Origin: an uncultured bacterium
GTDB taxonomy: Bacteria; Actinomycetota; Coriobacteriia; Coriobacteriales; Coriobacteriaceae
Reading direction: 5' to 3'
DNA: 39,173 bases
NCBI GenBank assembly: GCA_905214905.1
Contig: CAJMNK010000012.1
Coordinates: 1-39,173, forward strand
This document shows positions 8,997 through 16,464 of the stretch, piece after piece (the stretch's first letter is position 1; each line of letters opens with the position of its first letter). A model generated the notes under the pieces. The model searched no databases and was not told where the DNA came from. It worked only from the letters and a program-made list of their open reading frames with translations. A program made the position numbers and the translations under genes.

Positions 8997-9652
8997 CGGA
9001 GGATCCTCACCTTCTTATCGATATAGTTGCCAATGTGGCTCACCACAAAGGCCGTGCCCAGGTAGCCGAGCGCCGAGATAAAGAACGCGGCGACGCCGCC
9101 GAGCGAGCGCGTGTTGATGTAGCTCACCACGCCGGTGAGCTCCTGCGGTTTAAGCGGCACCTGACTGCCGAGCGCGGTGGTGAGCATGACGGCGATAAAG
9201 AGGTTGGTCATGGGCAGCACGCTCGAGCGCAGCGCCTGCGGAATCACGATCTTGGCGAGGATACGGCTGAAGCTCATGCCCAGCGAGCGGGCGGCTTCCA
9301 CCTGGCCGACACCGACGGTGTTGATGCCGCTCATAAAGTTCTCGGAGCCAAAGGCAGAACCCAAGAGCACTGTGGCGACGATGACGCAGGTGCGGTAGGG
9401 CAGGACGACCTTGAGCGGGGGCAGCGCATAGACGACGATAATGAGCAGCGCGATGCCGGGGATGTTACGGAAGACCTGGACATACAGGTCGCCAAAGACG
9501 CGCAGCGGCTTGAGCGGCGACACGCGCATCACGGTGACGGCGACGGCCAGCACCATGGCGATGGCAAACGACTCAAGCGTCATGCCCCAGGTTGCTAGCA
9601 GCGCGTCGATATAGTTCTGGCCATAGAGCGACCAGAGCTCGGAGAGACTCAT
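8993..9652 (-). CDS. Amino-acid ABC transporter permease (first of pair)
   Basis: A 219-residue permease of the polar amino-acid (HisQ/GlnP) family with about five membrane helices. The EAA motif is VGQVEAARSLGMSFSRILAKIVIPQALR. GGGAGG lies upstream of the ATG. It is separated from the binding-protein gene by 138 nt containing a stem-loop, and overlaps the next permease by 4 nt. It is the short partner of the heterodimer. Confidence 0.93.
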   Translation of the reverse strand: MSLSELWSLYGQNYIDALLATWGMTLESFAIAMVLAVAVTVMRVSPLKPLRVFGDLYVQVFRNIPGIALLIIVVYALPPLKVVLPYRTCVIVATVLLGSAFGSENFMSGINTVGVGQVEAARSLGMSFSRILAKIVIPQALRSSVLPMTNLFIAVMLTTALGSQVPLKPQELTGVVSYINTRSLGGVAAFFISALGYLGTAFVVSHIGNYIDKKVRILR

Positions 9653-9676
9653 GCGGACCTCCCGCCGGTAAGGAAA

Positions 9677-9702
9677 GGGGCTCCCGTGTGTACGGAAGCC
9701 CC
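9677..9702 (-). terminator. Stem-loop between binding-protein and permease genes
   Basis: ggggct (9677-9682) and agcccc (9697-9702) form the base of a hairpin that extends inward through a CCG/CGG pairing with one mismatch. On the minus strand it is followed by a short T-containing run (CCCCTTTCC). It lies in the 138-nt gap after the binding-protein gene, where such structures often make more binding protein than permease by partial termination or 3'-end protection (inference). Confidence 0.6.
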
Positions 9703-9790
9703 GACAACTCAGTGAGGAAACAGTTTACCGCAATAAAGCGCATCATGCGTTTCCGTATGGTTTCATTGCGGTCGTTACCAGGCTCGCTGC

Positions 9791-10786
9791 CTAGGCGCCG
9801 ATCTCGGGCAGCTCGGGAACATTGGTGTCGCCCGTGCGGTCGCCGATGCAGATCTGCCACAGCTCGGTCCAGGTGCCGTCGTCCTCAATCTTCTTAAGGA
9901 AGTCGTTGACGAAGGCGACGCCGTCGGAATCGAGCGGCAGGCCGATGCCATAGGGCTCCTTGCTGCCGAAGGGCTTGCCGGCAATCTTGTACTTACCGGG
10001 CTCGCGGACCAGGGCGCTCTGCTGCATGTTGTTGTCGATGACGTAGGCGTCAACGCGACCCTGCTGGAGTGCCTGGCGGGCCTCCTCGTCGGTCTTGAAC
10101 TCCTGCTGGCTGGCCTTGGGAGCGAGCTCCTCCAGGATGGCGGGGCCGTTGGAGCCGGACTGGACGGCGACGTTCTTGTCGGCCAGGTCGTCGACGCTCT
10201 TGATGTCGTCGTTATCGGCGAGTACCAGGATGGTCTGCTGCGTGTAGTAATAGGGACCGGCAAAGGAGACGAGCTTCTTGCGCTCGTCAGTGATGGTGTA
10301 GGTGGCAAAGACGGCGTCGACCTGGCCGTTCTGCAGGACGGACTCACGCGTGTCAGAGGTCACCTGGGTGATCTCGACCTTGTTCTCGCCCAGAATGTAG
10401 TTGGACAGGAGCTGTGCGATACCGGCGTCGAAGCCGCGGGTCTGACCGTCCTTCTCGTTGAGGAGGGAGAAGAGCGTGGAGGTCTGGACGCCACCGATCG
10501 TAAAGACGCCGGCATCCTTGACGGCCGTGGCCCAGGTGCTGGCGGCGATGGCGTCGTCATCGGCCTTGGGGCCGTTGTCGACAAGTTTGTCGAACGTCTT
10601 GGCGTCGAGCGTGGTGGAAGCCTCGGTATCCTCGGAGCTCTTGGAGGAGCCGGCGGCGGAACCCTTGTCGGCCTCGGCGCTGGTGTCGGAGCAGCCGGCA
10701 AGACCAAGGCCGGCGACGGTTGCGAAGGTGGCGGCAACGAAGCCGCGGCGGTCGAGAACGACCTGCTGGGAGAGGTTCTTGCTCAT
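9791..10786 (-). CDS. Amino-acid ABC transporter substrate-binding lipoprotein
   Basis: A 331-residue solute-binding protein of family 3 (SBP_bac_3). The N-terminus has a twin-arginine-like signal (DRRGFVAA, Arg13-Arg14) running into a lipobox LAGC with Cys32, so it is probably a Tat-exported lipoprotein anchored outside the membrane. A Ser/Ala/Glu linker (about 33-60) precedes the two-lobed domain, with typical stretches such as GFDAGIAQLL, VDAVFATYTITDERKKLVSFAGPYY and VDAYVIDNN. It is the first gene of the importer operon, with a clear promoter and an AAAGG site upstream. Ligand unknown; a polar or acidic amino acid is likely from the family. Confidence 0.93.
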   Translation of the reverse strand: MSKNLSQQVVLDRRGFVAATFATVAGLGLAGCSDTSAEADKGSAAGSSKSSEDTEASTTLDAKTFDKLVDNGPKADDDAIAASTWATAVKDAGVFTIGGVQTSTLFSLLNEKDGQTRGFDAGIAQLLSNYILGENKVEITQVTSDTRESVLQNGQVDAVFATYTITDERKKLVSFAGPYYYTQQTILVLADNDDIKSVDDLADKNVAVQSGSNGPAILEELAPKASQQEFKTDEEARQALQQGRVDAYVIDNNMQQSALVREPGKYKIAGKPFGSKEPYGIGLPLDSDGVAFVNDFLKKIEDDGTWTELWQICIGDRTGDTNVPELPEIGA

Positions 10787-10829
10787 GGGAGAACACCTTT
10801 CTCAATAAAATCCCTAGCGGTTGAGTAGA

Positions 10830-10859
10830 GTTATACCCCATCGCGCTCAAATGGGTCAA
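10830..10859 (-). promoter_or_regulatory. Sigma-70-type promoter of the ABC importer operon
   Basis: On the minus strand, TTGACC (10854-10859) is separated by 18 nt from TATAAC (10830-10835). The predicted transcript starts about 35 nt before the ATG at 10786, leaving no room for a riboswitch. Confidence 0.7.
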
Positions 10860-10901
10860 CACGAAATAACTCAGAAACATACTTACCTTATGGGTTATTG
10901 T

Positions 10902-10936
10902 ACCTACCAAAAAGGGACAGGCACCTTTGTGGTGGT
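10902..10936. repeat. GGGACAGG-core palindrome, copy B (chimeric arms)
   Basis: The left arm cctaccaaaaagg resembles copies A and E, while the right arm cctttgtggtgg matches copy C. The arms still pair with one bulge and one mismatch around ggacaggca. It looks like a hybrid between two sub-types. It is in the gene-free region 10787-11243. Confidence 0.7.
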
Positions 10937-10970
10937 TCTTGCAGATGTGGTGGCCTGTCTCGCTGCTTTG

Positions 10971-11189
10971 TCTCAATCTGTAACATCTGCAGCCGTTTTT
11001 GCCGAGTAACTGTTACAGATCGAGATTTTCTCTTCAGGGGAATTCGAATGTCTCAATCTGTAACATCTGGACGGCCAAAAGGTCCCTATCTGTTACAGAT
11101 TGAGACAAAGGTCTGGGACTAAGATGTCTTATCTCAATCTGTAACAGGTAGACGGAAATTCGGGCCCTAGATGTTACAGATTGAGATAA
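10971..11189. repeat. Three consecutive hairpins with near-identical stems and 25-nt loops
   Basis: Hairpin 1 has arms 10971-10985 and 11011-11025, one mismatch. Hairpin 2 has arms 11049-11065 and 11091-11107, 17 bp perfect. Hairpin 3 has arms 11129-11146 and 11172-11189, 18 bp perfect. All left arms contain tctcaatctgtaaca and all loops are exactly 25 nt. The unit spacing is 80 and 81 bp. Loops 2 and 3 share gacgg and ccta at the same positions. No ORF or T-run is present. This fills most of the 457-nt gap between the ABC promoter and the DXS-like gene's terminator. Confidence 0.85.
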
Positions 11190-11207
11190 TCGTGTCGTGA
11201 AAACAAA

Positions 11208-11240
11208 AACCTCCGCAGGGGTGCTTCCCTTGCGGAGGTT
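11208..11240 (-). terminator. Rho-independent terminator of the DXS-like gene
   Basis: aacctccgca (11208-11217) pairs with tgcggaggtt (11231-11240), and ggg/ccc extends the stem. It lies 4 nt after the stop codon and is followed on the minus strand by TTTTTG then TTTT. Confidence 0.9.
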
Positions 11241-11243
11241 TTC

Positions 11244-13025
11244 TTACTCGTTGAGTAGCCTTACGGCTTCGGCGGCCATGTTCTCGACCGTCATGCCGTT
11301 CTGAGCGAGCAACTCGTTGGGGTCGTAGCGGTCGGGGAAGCCCTTGGCGATGCCAAAGGTGCGCGTGCGCAGCGGCGTGCAGGCCAGATAACATGCCACG
11401 CGCTCGCCCCAGCCACCGTCCAAGATGCCGTCCTCGAGGGTGACGACAACGCGATGCTCAGCGACAAGGCTGTCGAGGAACTCACGGTCAAGCTCGGTTG
11501 CAAAGCGCGGGTTGACGAGCGTGGCCTCGATACCGTACTCGGCAGCCAAGCGGTTTGCCACGCGCTCGCCCAGCTCAAAGAAATCGCCGAGCGCGAGCAC
11601 TGCTACGTCGCGACCCTGGCGCACCACGTTGTAGCGAACGGCGCTGTAGTCGGTGCCTTCGGCGGGCGCAAGGTCGGGACGGCTCACCAGGCCAATGCCC
11701 GGTACGCGGATCGCCACGGGATGCTCGCGGTGGTCGAGCGACCAGCTCAGCATGGACAGATATTCCTCCATGCAGGCCGGCGCCAAGTAGTGCATGTTGG
11801 GAAGAGCGCCCAGCATGGAAATATCGAAGAACGAGAGGTGCGTCTCGGATGTGGTGCCAAAGATCGACGCGCCAAACACCAGGATGGTTGCCGGGGCGTC
11901 GTTGAGGCACAGGTCGTGCCACAGCTCGTCGTAGGCGCGCTGCAAAAACGTGCCGTACACACCAAAGACTGGCTTGGCGTCCGAGCGTGCAAGCGCGGTG
12001 GCAAAGGTCACAGCGTGCTCCTCGGCAATGCCCGCATCGACGAACTGTTTGCCGGCGGCAGCGCGAAGCTCGGGTGTAAAGCCCATAATGTAGGGCGTGG
12101 CGGCCGTGATGCCCACGACCTGCGGATCGCGCTCGATGGCGGCGCTGAGCGCCTCGCCCGTAATGTCGGCATAGGTGCGCGGCGCAGGCTCGCTCGGATG
12201 GCCCGGGCAGAGCTTGCGCCCAGTCGCCATGTCAAACGGACCCACATGATGCCAGCGCTCGGGGTCGCTCTGGGCTGGCTCAAAGCCCTTGCCCTTTGCG
12301 GTGGAGACGTGCAGCACGATGGGATGATCGATATCGCGCAGCTCCTGCAGCGTGTCGACCAGGGCCAACACATCGTTGCCGGCGTCTAAGTAGCGATAGT
12401 CGAGCCCCATCGCGCGGAAAACGTTGCGCTCGCAGGTGCCGTTGCTGGCGCGCAGCTCGGCCAGATTGCGATACAGGCCACCGTGGTTTTCGGCGATGGA
12501 CTGGTCGTTATCGTTGACGATGATGATCAAGTTGCTGTCGAGTTCGGCGGCATTGTCGAGGCCCTCAAACGCCAAGCCGCCCGAAAGCGAGCCGTCGCCA
12601 ATGATGGTAATGACGTTGTACGTATCGCCCACCAGGTCACGAGCGTGTGCCAGGCCGCAGCCCAGGCTCACCGACGTGGAGGTATGGCCCATGGCGAACA
12701 GGTCGTGCTCGGACTCGTCGGGATTGGCAAAGCCAGAAGCCTCACCATAACGCTCCGGATCAATATAAGTGTACGCGCGCCCCGTCAGCGCCTTGTGGGC
12801 GTAGGTCTGGTGCGAAACATCAAAGACAATCTTGTCGATGGGGGAGTTAAACACGCGATGAAGCGCAACCGTGAGCTCAACGACGCCCAGGTTGGGGGCA
12901 ACGTGCCCGCCGACGGCGGCGGAGCTTTCGAGGATTGCCTGGCGGATCTCGCCGCAGAGCAGCGGAAGCTCGGCGCGGTCGAGAGCCTTGACGTCCTCGG
13001 GCGTTGTCGTTTGCGTAAGCAGCAT
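11244..13025 (-). CDS. DXS-like thiamine-diphosphate enzyme (divergent 1-deoxyxylulose-5-phosphate synthase homologue)
   Basis: A 593-residue transketolase-superfamily protein, slightly short for DXS (about 620). The thiamine-diphosphate site is GDGSLSGG...IVNDN. The cofactor glutamate is in DAGIAEEHAVTFATALA. Histidines equivalent to the DXS active site are seen in VGGHVAPNLG and SHQTYAHK. However, canonical DVGHQ is DVSHQ, and the pocket segment usually reading DRAGxxGxDGxTHQGxFD is FGASIFGTTSETHLSFFD at residues 384-401. I recall similar proteins in Firmicutes alongside a regular DXS, so this may be a paralogue with another substrate. It is monocistronic: its own terminator lies downstream and a divergent gene upstream. 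Automatic annotation would call it dxs; the fold is certain, the reaction is not. Confidence 0.8.
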   Translation of the reverse strand: MLLTQTTTPEDVKALDRAELPLLCGEIRQAILESSAAVGGHVAPNLGVVELTVALHRVFNSPIDKIVFDVSHQTYAHKALTGRAYTYIDPERYGEASGFANPDESEHDLFAMGHTSTSVSLGCGLAHARDLVGDTYNVITIIGDGSLSGGLAFEGLDNAAELDSNLIIIVNDNDQSIAENHGGLYRNLAELRASNGTCERNVFRAMGLDYRYLDAGNDVLALVDTLQELRDIDHPIVLHVSTAKGKGFEPAQSDPERWHHVGPFDMATGRKLCPGHPSEPAPRTYADITGEALSAAIERDPQVVGITAATPYIMGFTPELRAAAGKQFVDAGIAEEHAVTFATALARSDAKPVFGVYGTFLQRAYDELWHDLCLNDAPATILVFGASIFGTTSETHLSFFDISMLGALPNMHYLAPACMEEYLSMLSWSLDHREHPVAIRVPGIGLVSRPDLAPAEGTDYSAVRYNVVRQGRDVAVLALGDFFELGERVANRLAAEYGIEATLVNPRFATELDREFLDSLVAEHRVVVTLEDGILDGGWGERVACYLACTPLRTRTFGIAKGFPDRYDPNELLAQNGMTVENMAAEAVRLLNE

Positions 13026-13253
13026 CGTTGTGGGTTACTCCATGCGAATCGTGCGCCGGCACTCCCTCGGCCGGCACAATTGCACAAGACAGTCTCGCAC
13101 ATTTTGGCGTTTGATATGTGACGGCGGCGCGGTAATTCGCCAACTGGTGGGGCAAAACGTTTTGTCCGATGCCATACTGATGTGTTCCATGATGTTTTTA
13201 TCGATTGTGCACAGGCTGTGGCTTGTCGCCGAGAGCCGCTGGAAGGAGGCCGC

Positions 13254-13811
13254 ATGTCCGATACCGTTCGTGCCAAGAGCATCGCGCGCGAGGTCGACGA
13301 TGCCGCCCGTCAGCTGGCCCAGGCGGGCCGCTTGGGCCTGACGCGCGAGTTTATCCAGCATGGTGACGTGACGGTGTATGCACATGTGACCTCGGTGGCG
13401 CGGGCGAGCCTGTCTTTTGCCGAGCGTTTGGGCCGTGCTGGCATTTCGGTCGACCGCGCCTCGCTGCTGCGCGGCGCCCTGCTGCACGATTACTTTCTCT
13501 ACGATTGGCACGATCCCGATCCAAGCCATCGACTGCATGGATTTCGGCATCCGTTTTTTGCCCTGGCACGTGCGGAGGAAGATTTTGAGCTGACGTCGCG
13601 CGAGCGGAACATTATCGTGCGGCATATGTTTCCGCTGGTGCCGGTGCCGCCGACGTGTCGCGAGGCATGGATTGTGTGCCTGGCCGATAAGTGGTGCGCG
13701 CTGCGCGAGACGGTCGCCGGCCGTCTGCCGCGCAAAGGCGGCGCGAACGATTTGAACGAGGGCTCGAGTGACGGCTCGAGCAAAGATTCGAGCGAAAAGA
13801 GGAGAGGGTAG
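13254..13811 (+). CDS. HD-domain phosphohydrolase
   Basis: A 185-residue cytosolic HD-superfamily protein. Metal-binding residues are visible in order: a histidine in VYAHV, His-Asp in LLHDYF, a histidine in HGFRHPFF or IVRHMFP, and the aspartate of CLADKW. The start at 13254 was chosen for the GGAAGGAGG just upstream; the longer frame lacks a site. The C-terminal tail (GSSDGSSKDSSE) is low complexity and encoded by three imperfect 12-bp repeats. Its stop lies 3 nt before the GTG of a PF06541-type membrane protein, so the pair is translationally coupled. Substrate unknown; the family cleaves phosphate esters of nucleotides and related compounds. Confidence 0.85.
   Translation: MSDTVRAKSIAREVDDAARQLAQAGRLGLTREFIQHGDVTVYAHVTSVARASLSFAERLGRAGISVDRASLLRGALLHDYFLYDWHDPDPSHRLHGFRHPFFALARAEEDFELTSRERNIIVRHMFPLVPVPPTCREAWIVCLADKWCALRETVAGRLPRKGGANDLNEGSSDGSSKDSSEKRRG
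13761..13796 (+). repeat. Three 12-bp tandem repeats in the HD-protein tail
   Basis: ggctcgagtgac, ggctcgagcaaa and gattcgagcgaa lie head to tail and encode GSSD, GSSK and DSSE. The shared core is g(g/a)(c/t)tcgag. Copy number could vary between strains. Confidence 0.75.
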
Positions 13812-13814
13812 ACG

Positions 13815-14834
13815 GTGGAAACCGCGATCGACATGGCATTTGACGGCGCGACGCTTGCCGCCTGTCCGCTCTCGGCGCTGGTGCTCTCGTTTGCCTTCTA
13901 CGGTTTTTGCGGCTGGGTGTGGGAGTCGACAGTCTGCGCCATGCTCAACCACGGACGATTTGCCAACAGTGGCTTTTTGCTGGGGCCGTGCTGCCCCATC
14001 TATGGCGCGGGCGGCATTGCCTGCTGGCTGCTGTTGCGCGGGATTCCGGATGCCTCGAGCCAGTTTGTCGCTGCAGCGCTCGTATGCAGCGTGATCGAAT
14101 ACAGTGTTGGTGTGCTGTTGGAAAAAACAACGGGCGCTCGCTTTTGGGACTATTCGCATCTGCCGTTTAACCTGTACGGGCGCATCTGCCTGTACTGGGC
14201 CTGCGCGTTTGGCCTGGGTGCGTTGTGCATTTGCCGTTTAGTGGAGCCGGCATTGCTGGGGCTGCTTGGCCATCTGCCGGTGCTGATTGTGCGGCTGTCC
14301 GCCTTTGTCGTCGCGGTCGCGATGATGGTTGACGCGGTGTGCTCGTTGGCGAGCTGGCGGCGTCTGTCCGATCAGCTGGAGCGCGTCCGGGCCGACCTTG
14401 CCGACCGCATCAACGAGTCGCTTGCTGATGCGTCTGACTCCATGCTTGAACGTATTCCCGATTCTACGATTGACTCGGTGGCACAGACGCACATCCGTAG
14501 CCGTGCCGTTAACGCGTGGCTGGCCGAGTTGGGTGACGCCGCGCTCGATGCCCTGCGCGAGAAGGCTTCGATGCCGACGTTTATCGCGGATGGTGCTCGC
14601 GGCCTGGCGCTTGCCGCCCGCCGCGTGGCCGATGCCGCGCCGAGCATGCCGCGTCCGTCGCTCAGTCGTCGCCTTGCCGGCAAGCGCATGAGCCGTCCGG
14701 TGCCGAGCGTGTCGCTCAGCCGCCGCGACCTACGCTTCTTTAACGCCTTCCCGCGTCTGCGCATCAATCGTTACGAGGGTGTCATTCGAGCTACCGACCT
14801 CCGCGACCGAGCCCGCGAGCTGTTCCGGCGCTAG
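13815..14834 (+). CDS. PF06541-type (CmpB-like) membrane protein with cytoplasmic tail
   Basis: A 339-residue protein. Residues about 10-175 hold four or five membrane helices and the family pattern FYGFCGWVWEST..., GFLLGPCCPIYGAGG and FWDYSHLPFNLYGRICLYWACAFG, typical of the group annotated 'putative ABC transporter permease' (PF06541, formerly DUF1113). No ATPase partner is nearby and the biochemical role is unknown. Residues about 180-339 are hydrophilic, predicted helical and basic at the end, and probably cytoplasmic. The GTG start at 13815 sits behind GGAGAGG and 3 nt after the HD gene's stop; an ATG at 13833 is a weaker alternative. The coupling suggests that the HD protein and this membrane protein act together (inference). 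Confidence 0.8.
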   Translation: METAIDMAFDGATLAACPLSALVLSFAFYGFCGWVWESTVCAMLNHGRFANSGFLLGPCCPIYGAGGIACWLLLRGIPDASSQFVAAALVCSVIEYSVGVLLEKTTGARFWDYSHLPFNLYGRICLYWACAFGLGALCICRLVEPALLGLLGHLPVLIVRLSAFVVAVAMMVDAVCSLASWRRLSDQLERVRADLADRINESLADASDSMLERIPDSTIDSVAQTHIRSRAVNAWLAELGDAALDALREKASMPTFIADGARGLALAARRVADAAPSMPRPSLSRRLAGKRMSRPVPSVSLSRRDLRFFNAFPRLRINRYEGVIRATDLRDRARELFRR

Positions 14835-14870
14835 CCAGAGCGGAGCCAAGCGCGCCCTTCTCGTTCGCAC

Positions 14871-14930
14871 GTTTCCCGTTCGTTTCGCGTCCGTTGCCGC
14901 GCCGTTTCCAAGATTGCGGTGCCGTTTCCA
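14871..14930 (+). promoter_or_regulatory. Phased GTTTC motifs upstream of the ammonium transporter gene
   Basis: GTTTC(C/G) occurs at 14871, 14882, 14904 and 14924, spaced 11, 22 and 20 bp, close to whole helical turns. The decamer gccgtttcca is repeated exactly at 14901 and 14921. In the other orientation this is GAAAC, the conserved half of GlnR-type nitrogen-regulator boxes in actinobacteria (established). Binding here is inferred. Confidence 0.45.
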
Positions 14931-15032
14931 TTCGACAACGCAGCGTTTAACAACGCCGTATCTGGTCTACACCAGTTGCCCCTCGGCCGCATCATGAGCG
15001 CCGACAACGTTCATGCGACCAAGGGGGAGCGA

Positions 15033-16310
15033 ATGTACGATACGGGATCGACAACGTTTATGCTCATCTGCACCATGCTCGTGTTTTTAATGACACCGGG
15101 TCTGGCGTTTTTCTATGGCGGCCTGTCCAGGCGCAAAAATGTCATCAACACCATGCTTATGTGCTTTGGCGCCATTGGCCTGGTTGGTGTGCTGTGGATT
15201 GTTGCCGGCTGGTCGCTGGCCTACGGTGGCGACGGTTCTAGCCCGTTTATTGGCGGCTTTGACCAGTTGCTGTGCCTGCCGGTGCTCAACCAGGTGCTGC
15301 AGGCGGCCGAGGGCAATGCTGCGGATGGTGCCGTCTACCCTCAGATCATCAACATCGCCTTCCAGATGGCGTTTGCCATGATCACCGCCGCTATCGTTAC
15401 GGGCAGTCTGGCAGGCCGCGTTAAGTTTGGTGCCATGACGGCCTTCCTGGGCATTTGGCTGCTCGTGGTCTATGCGCCGCTCGCCCACATGGTTTGGGGC
15501 GGCGATGGTTCCTTTATCGGCGACATCATCGGCGCGCTCGACTTTGCCGGCGGCGACGTGGTACACATTTCGTCCGGTCTCACGGGCCTGATTCTCTGCT
15601 TAATGCTCGGCCGTCGTCGCGGCTTTGGCATGGTGAGCTACCGTCCGCATAACGTGCCGTTTGTGGCGCTGGGCGCCGGTCTACTTTGGTTTGGTTGGTT
15701 TGGCTTTAACGGCGGCAGCGAGTTTAAGGCCGACGCCGTGGCGGCACTCGCCATCCTCAACACCGTGACGGCCAGCGCGGCGGGCATGGTCTCGTGGCTT
15801 GTCGTCGAGCGCGTGCACACCGGTCGTCCCACGCTGGTGGGTGCTAGCACCGGTTTGGTTGCGGGCCTTGTGGTGGTTACGCCGGGTGCGGGCTTTGTCG
15901 AGCCGTGGGCGGCGCTGGTCATGGGCCTGATCGTATCGCCCGTCTGCTATCTGGCCATCAGCCATCTTAAGACCAAGTTCGGCTACGACGATGCGCTCGA
16001 CGCGTTCGGTTGCCACGGTATCGGCGGCATCTTGGGCGGTGTGCTCACGGGCCTGTTCTGCGTGCCGGAGCTCTCGTGGACCGGTAAGGGCGGCCTGTTC
16101 TACACGGGCGACGTGTCGCTGCTTGTCTCGCAGGTTCTGGGCATTGTGGTGACGGTCGTTATTGTGCTGATGCTCGACTTGGTGATCGCCGCGGTGGTCA
16201 AGGCGCTGTTCCACGGTAGCCTGCGCGTGGACGAGGCCGACGAGGCACTGGGCCTGGATGCGAGTCAGCACGGCGAGAGCGCGTACCCCTCGTTCTCCGG
16301 ACTCGATTAG
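15033..16310 (+). CDS. amt: Ammonium transporter
   Basis: A 425-residue Amt/MEP/Rh channel with about 11 membrane helices that brings ammonium into the cell. Visible are the N-terminal TPGLAFFYGGLSRRKN motif, the family signature DFAGGDVVHISSG with the first pore histidine, and DAFGCHGIGGILGGVLTGLF with the second pore histidine. The start at 15033 follows GGGGGAG; in-frame ATGs further upstream lack a site and add non-family residues. Amt functions as a trimer, gated by a GlnK trimer; a PII gene follows 154 nt downstream, as in most bacteria. The phased GTTTC motifs upstream suggest nitrogen control. Confidence 0.95.
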   Translation: MYDTGSTTFMLICTMLVFLMTPGLAFFYGGLSRRKNVINTMLMCFGAIGLVGVLWIVAGWSLAYGGDGSSPFIGGFDQLLCLPVLNQVLQAAEGNAADGAVYPQIINIAFQMAFAMITAAIVTGSLAGRVKFGAMTAFLGIWLLVVYAPLAHMVWGGDGSFIGDIIGALDFAGGDVVHISSGLTGLILCLMLGRRRGFGMVSYRPHNVPFVALGAGLLWFGWFGFNGGSEFKADAVAALAILNTVTASAAGMVSWLVVERVHTGRPTLVGASTGLVAGLVVVTPGAGFVEPWAALVMGLIVSPVCYLAISHLKTKFGYDDALDAFGCHGIGGILGGVLTGLFCVPELSWTGKGGLFYTGDVSLLVSQVLGIVVTVVIVLMLDLVIAAVVKALFHGSLRVDEADEALGLDASQHGESAYPSFSGLD

Positions 16311-16313
16311 CAG

Positions 16314-16419
16314 CGCGGCTTTCCCAAGCACCCGACCTTGCCCCTCAAACCGTCGCTTGCGTACCGAAGTACGCGGCGCTCCTCTTTCGGGGCAATCTCG
16401 GGCACTTGGAAAACCCGCG
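16314..16419. repeat. 106-nt rod-like palindrome between amt and the PII gene
   Basis: The outer arms (16315-16328 with 16405-16418) pair over 14 positions with two mismatches. Further helices follow inward: cccga/tcggg, then tgcccc/ggggca. The tip is gcgtac-cgaa-gtacgc at 16359-16374. No T-run follows, so it is not an ordinary terminator. It would be transcribed as one long structured element in an amt-PII mRNA, or it may be a dispersed repeat. Confidence 0.8.
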
Positions 16420-16464
16420 TTATTGAATGGCAATTCATTTCTTTACTAAAGAGAGGAATTCACT

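Noticed and set aside
10971..11189. A CRISPR array, suggested by repeats of similar length with 25-nt variable segments
   Set aside because: The repeats alternate as inverted pairs, not direct repeats; inter-hairpin gaps are not spacer-like and no cas genes are present.
11454..12389. A 311-codon plus-strand frame opposite the DXS-like gene
   Set aside because: No domain or good start; it is covered by the well-supported minus-strand enzyme.
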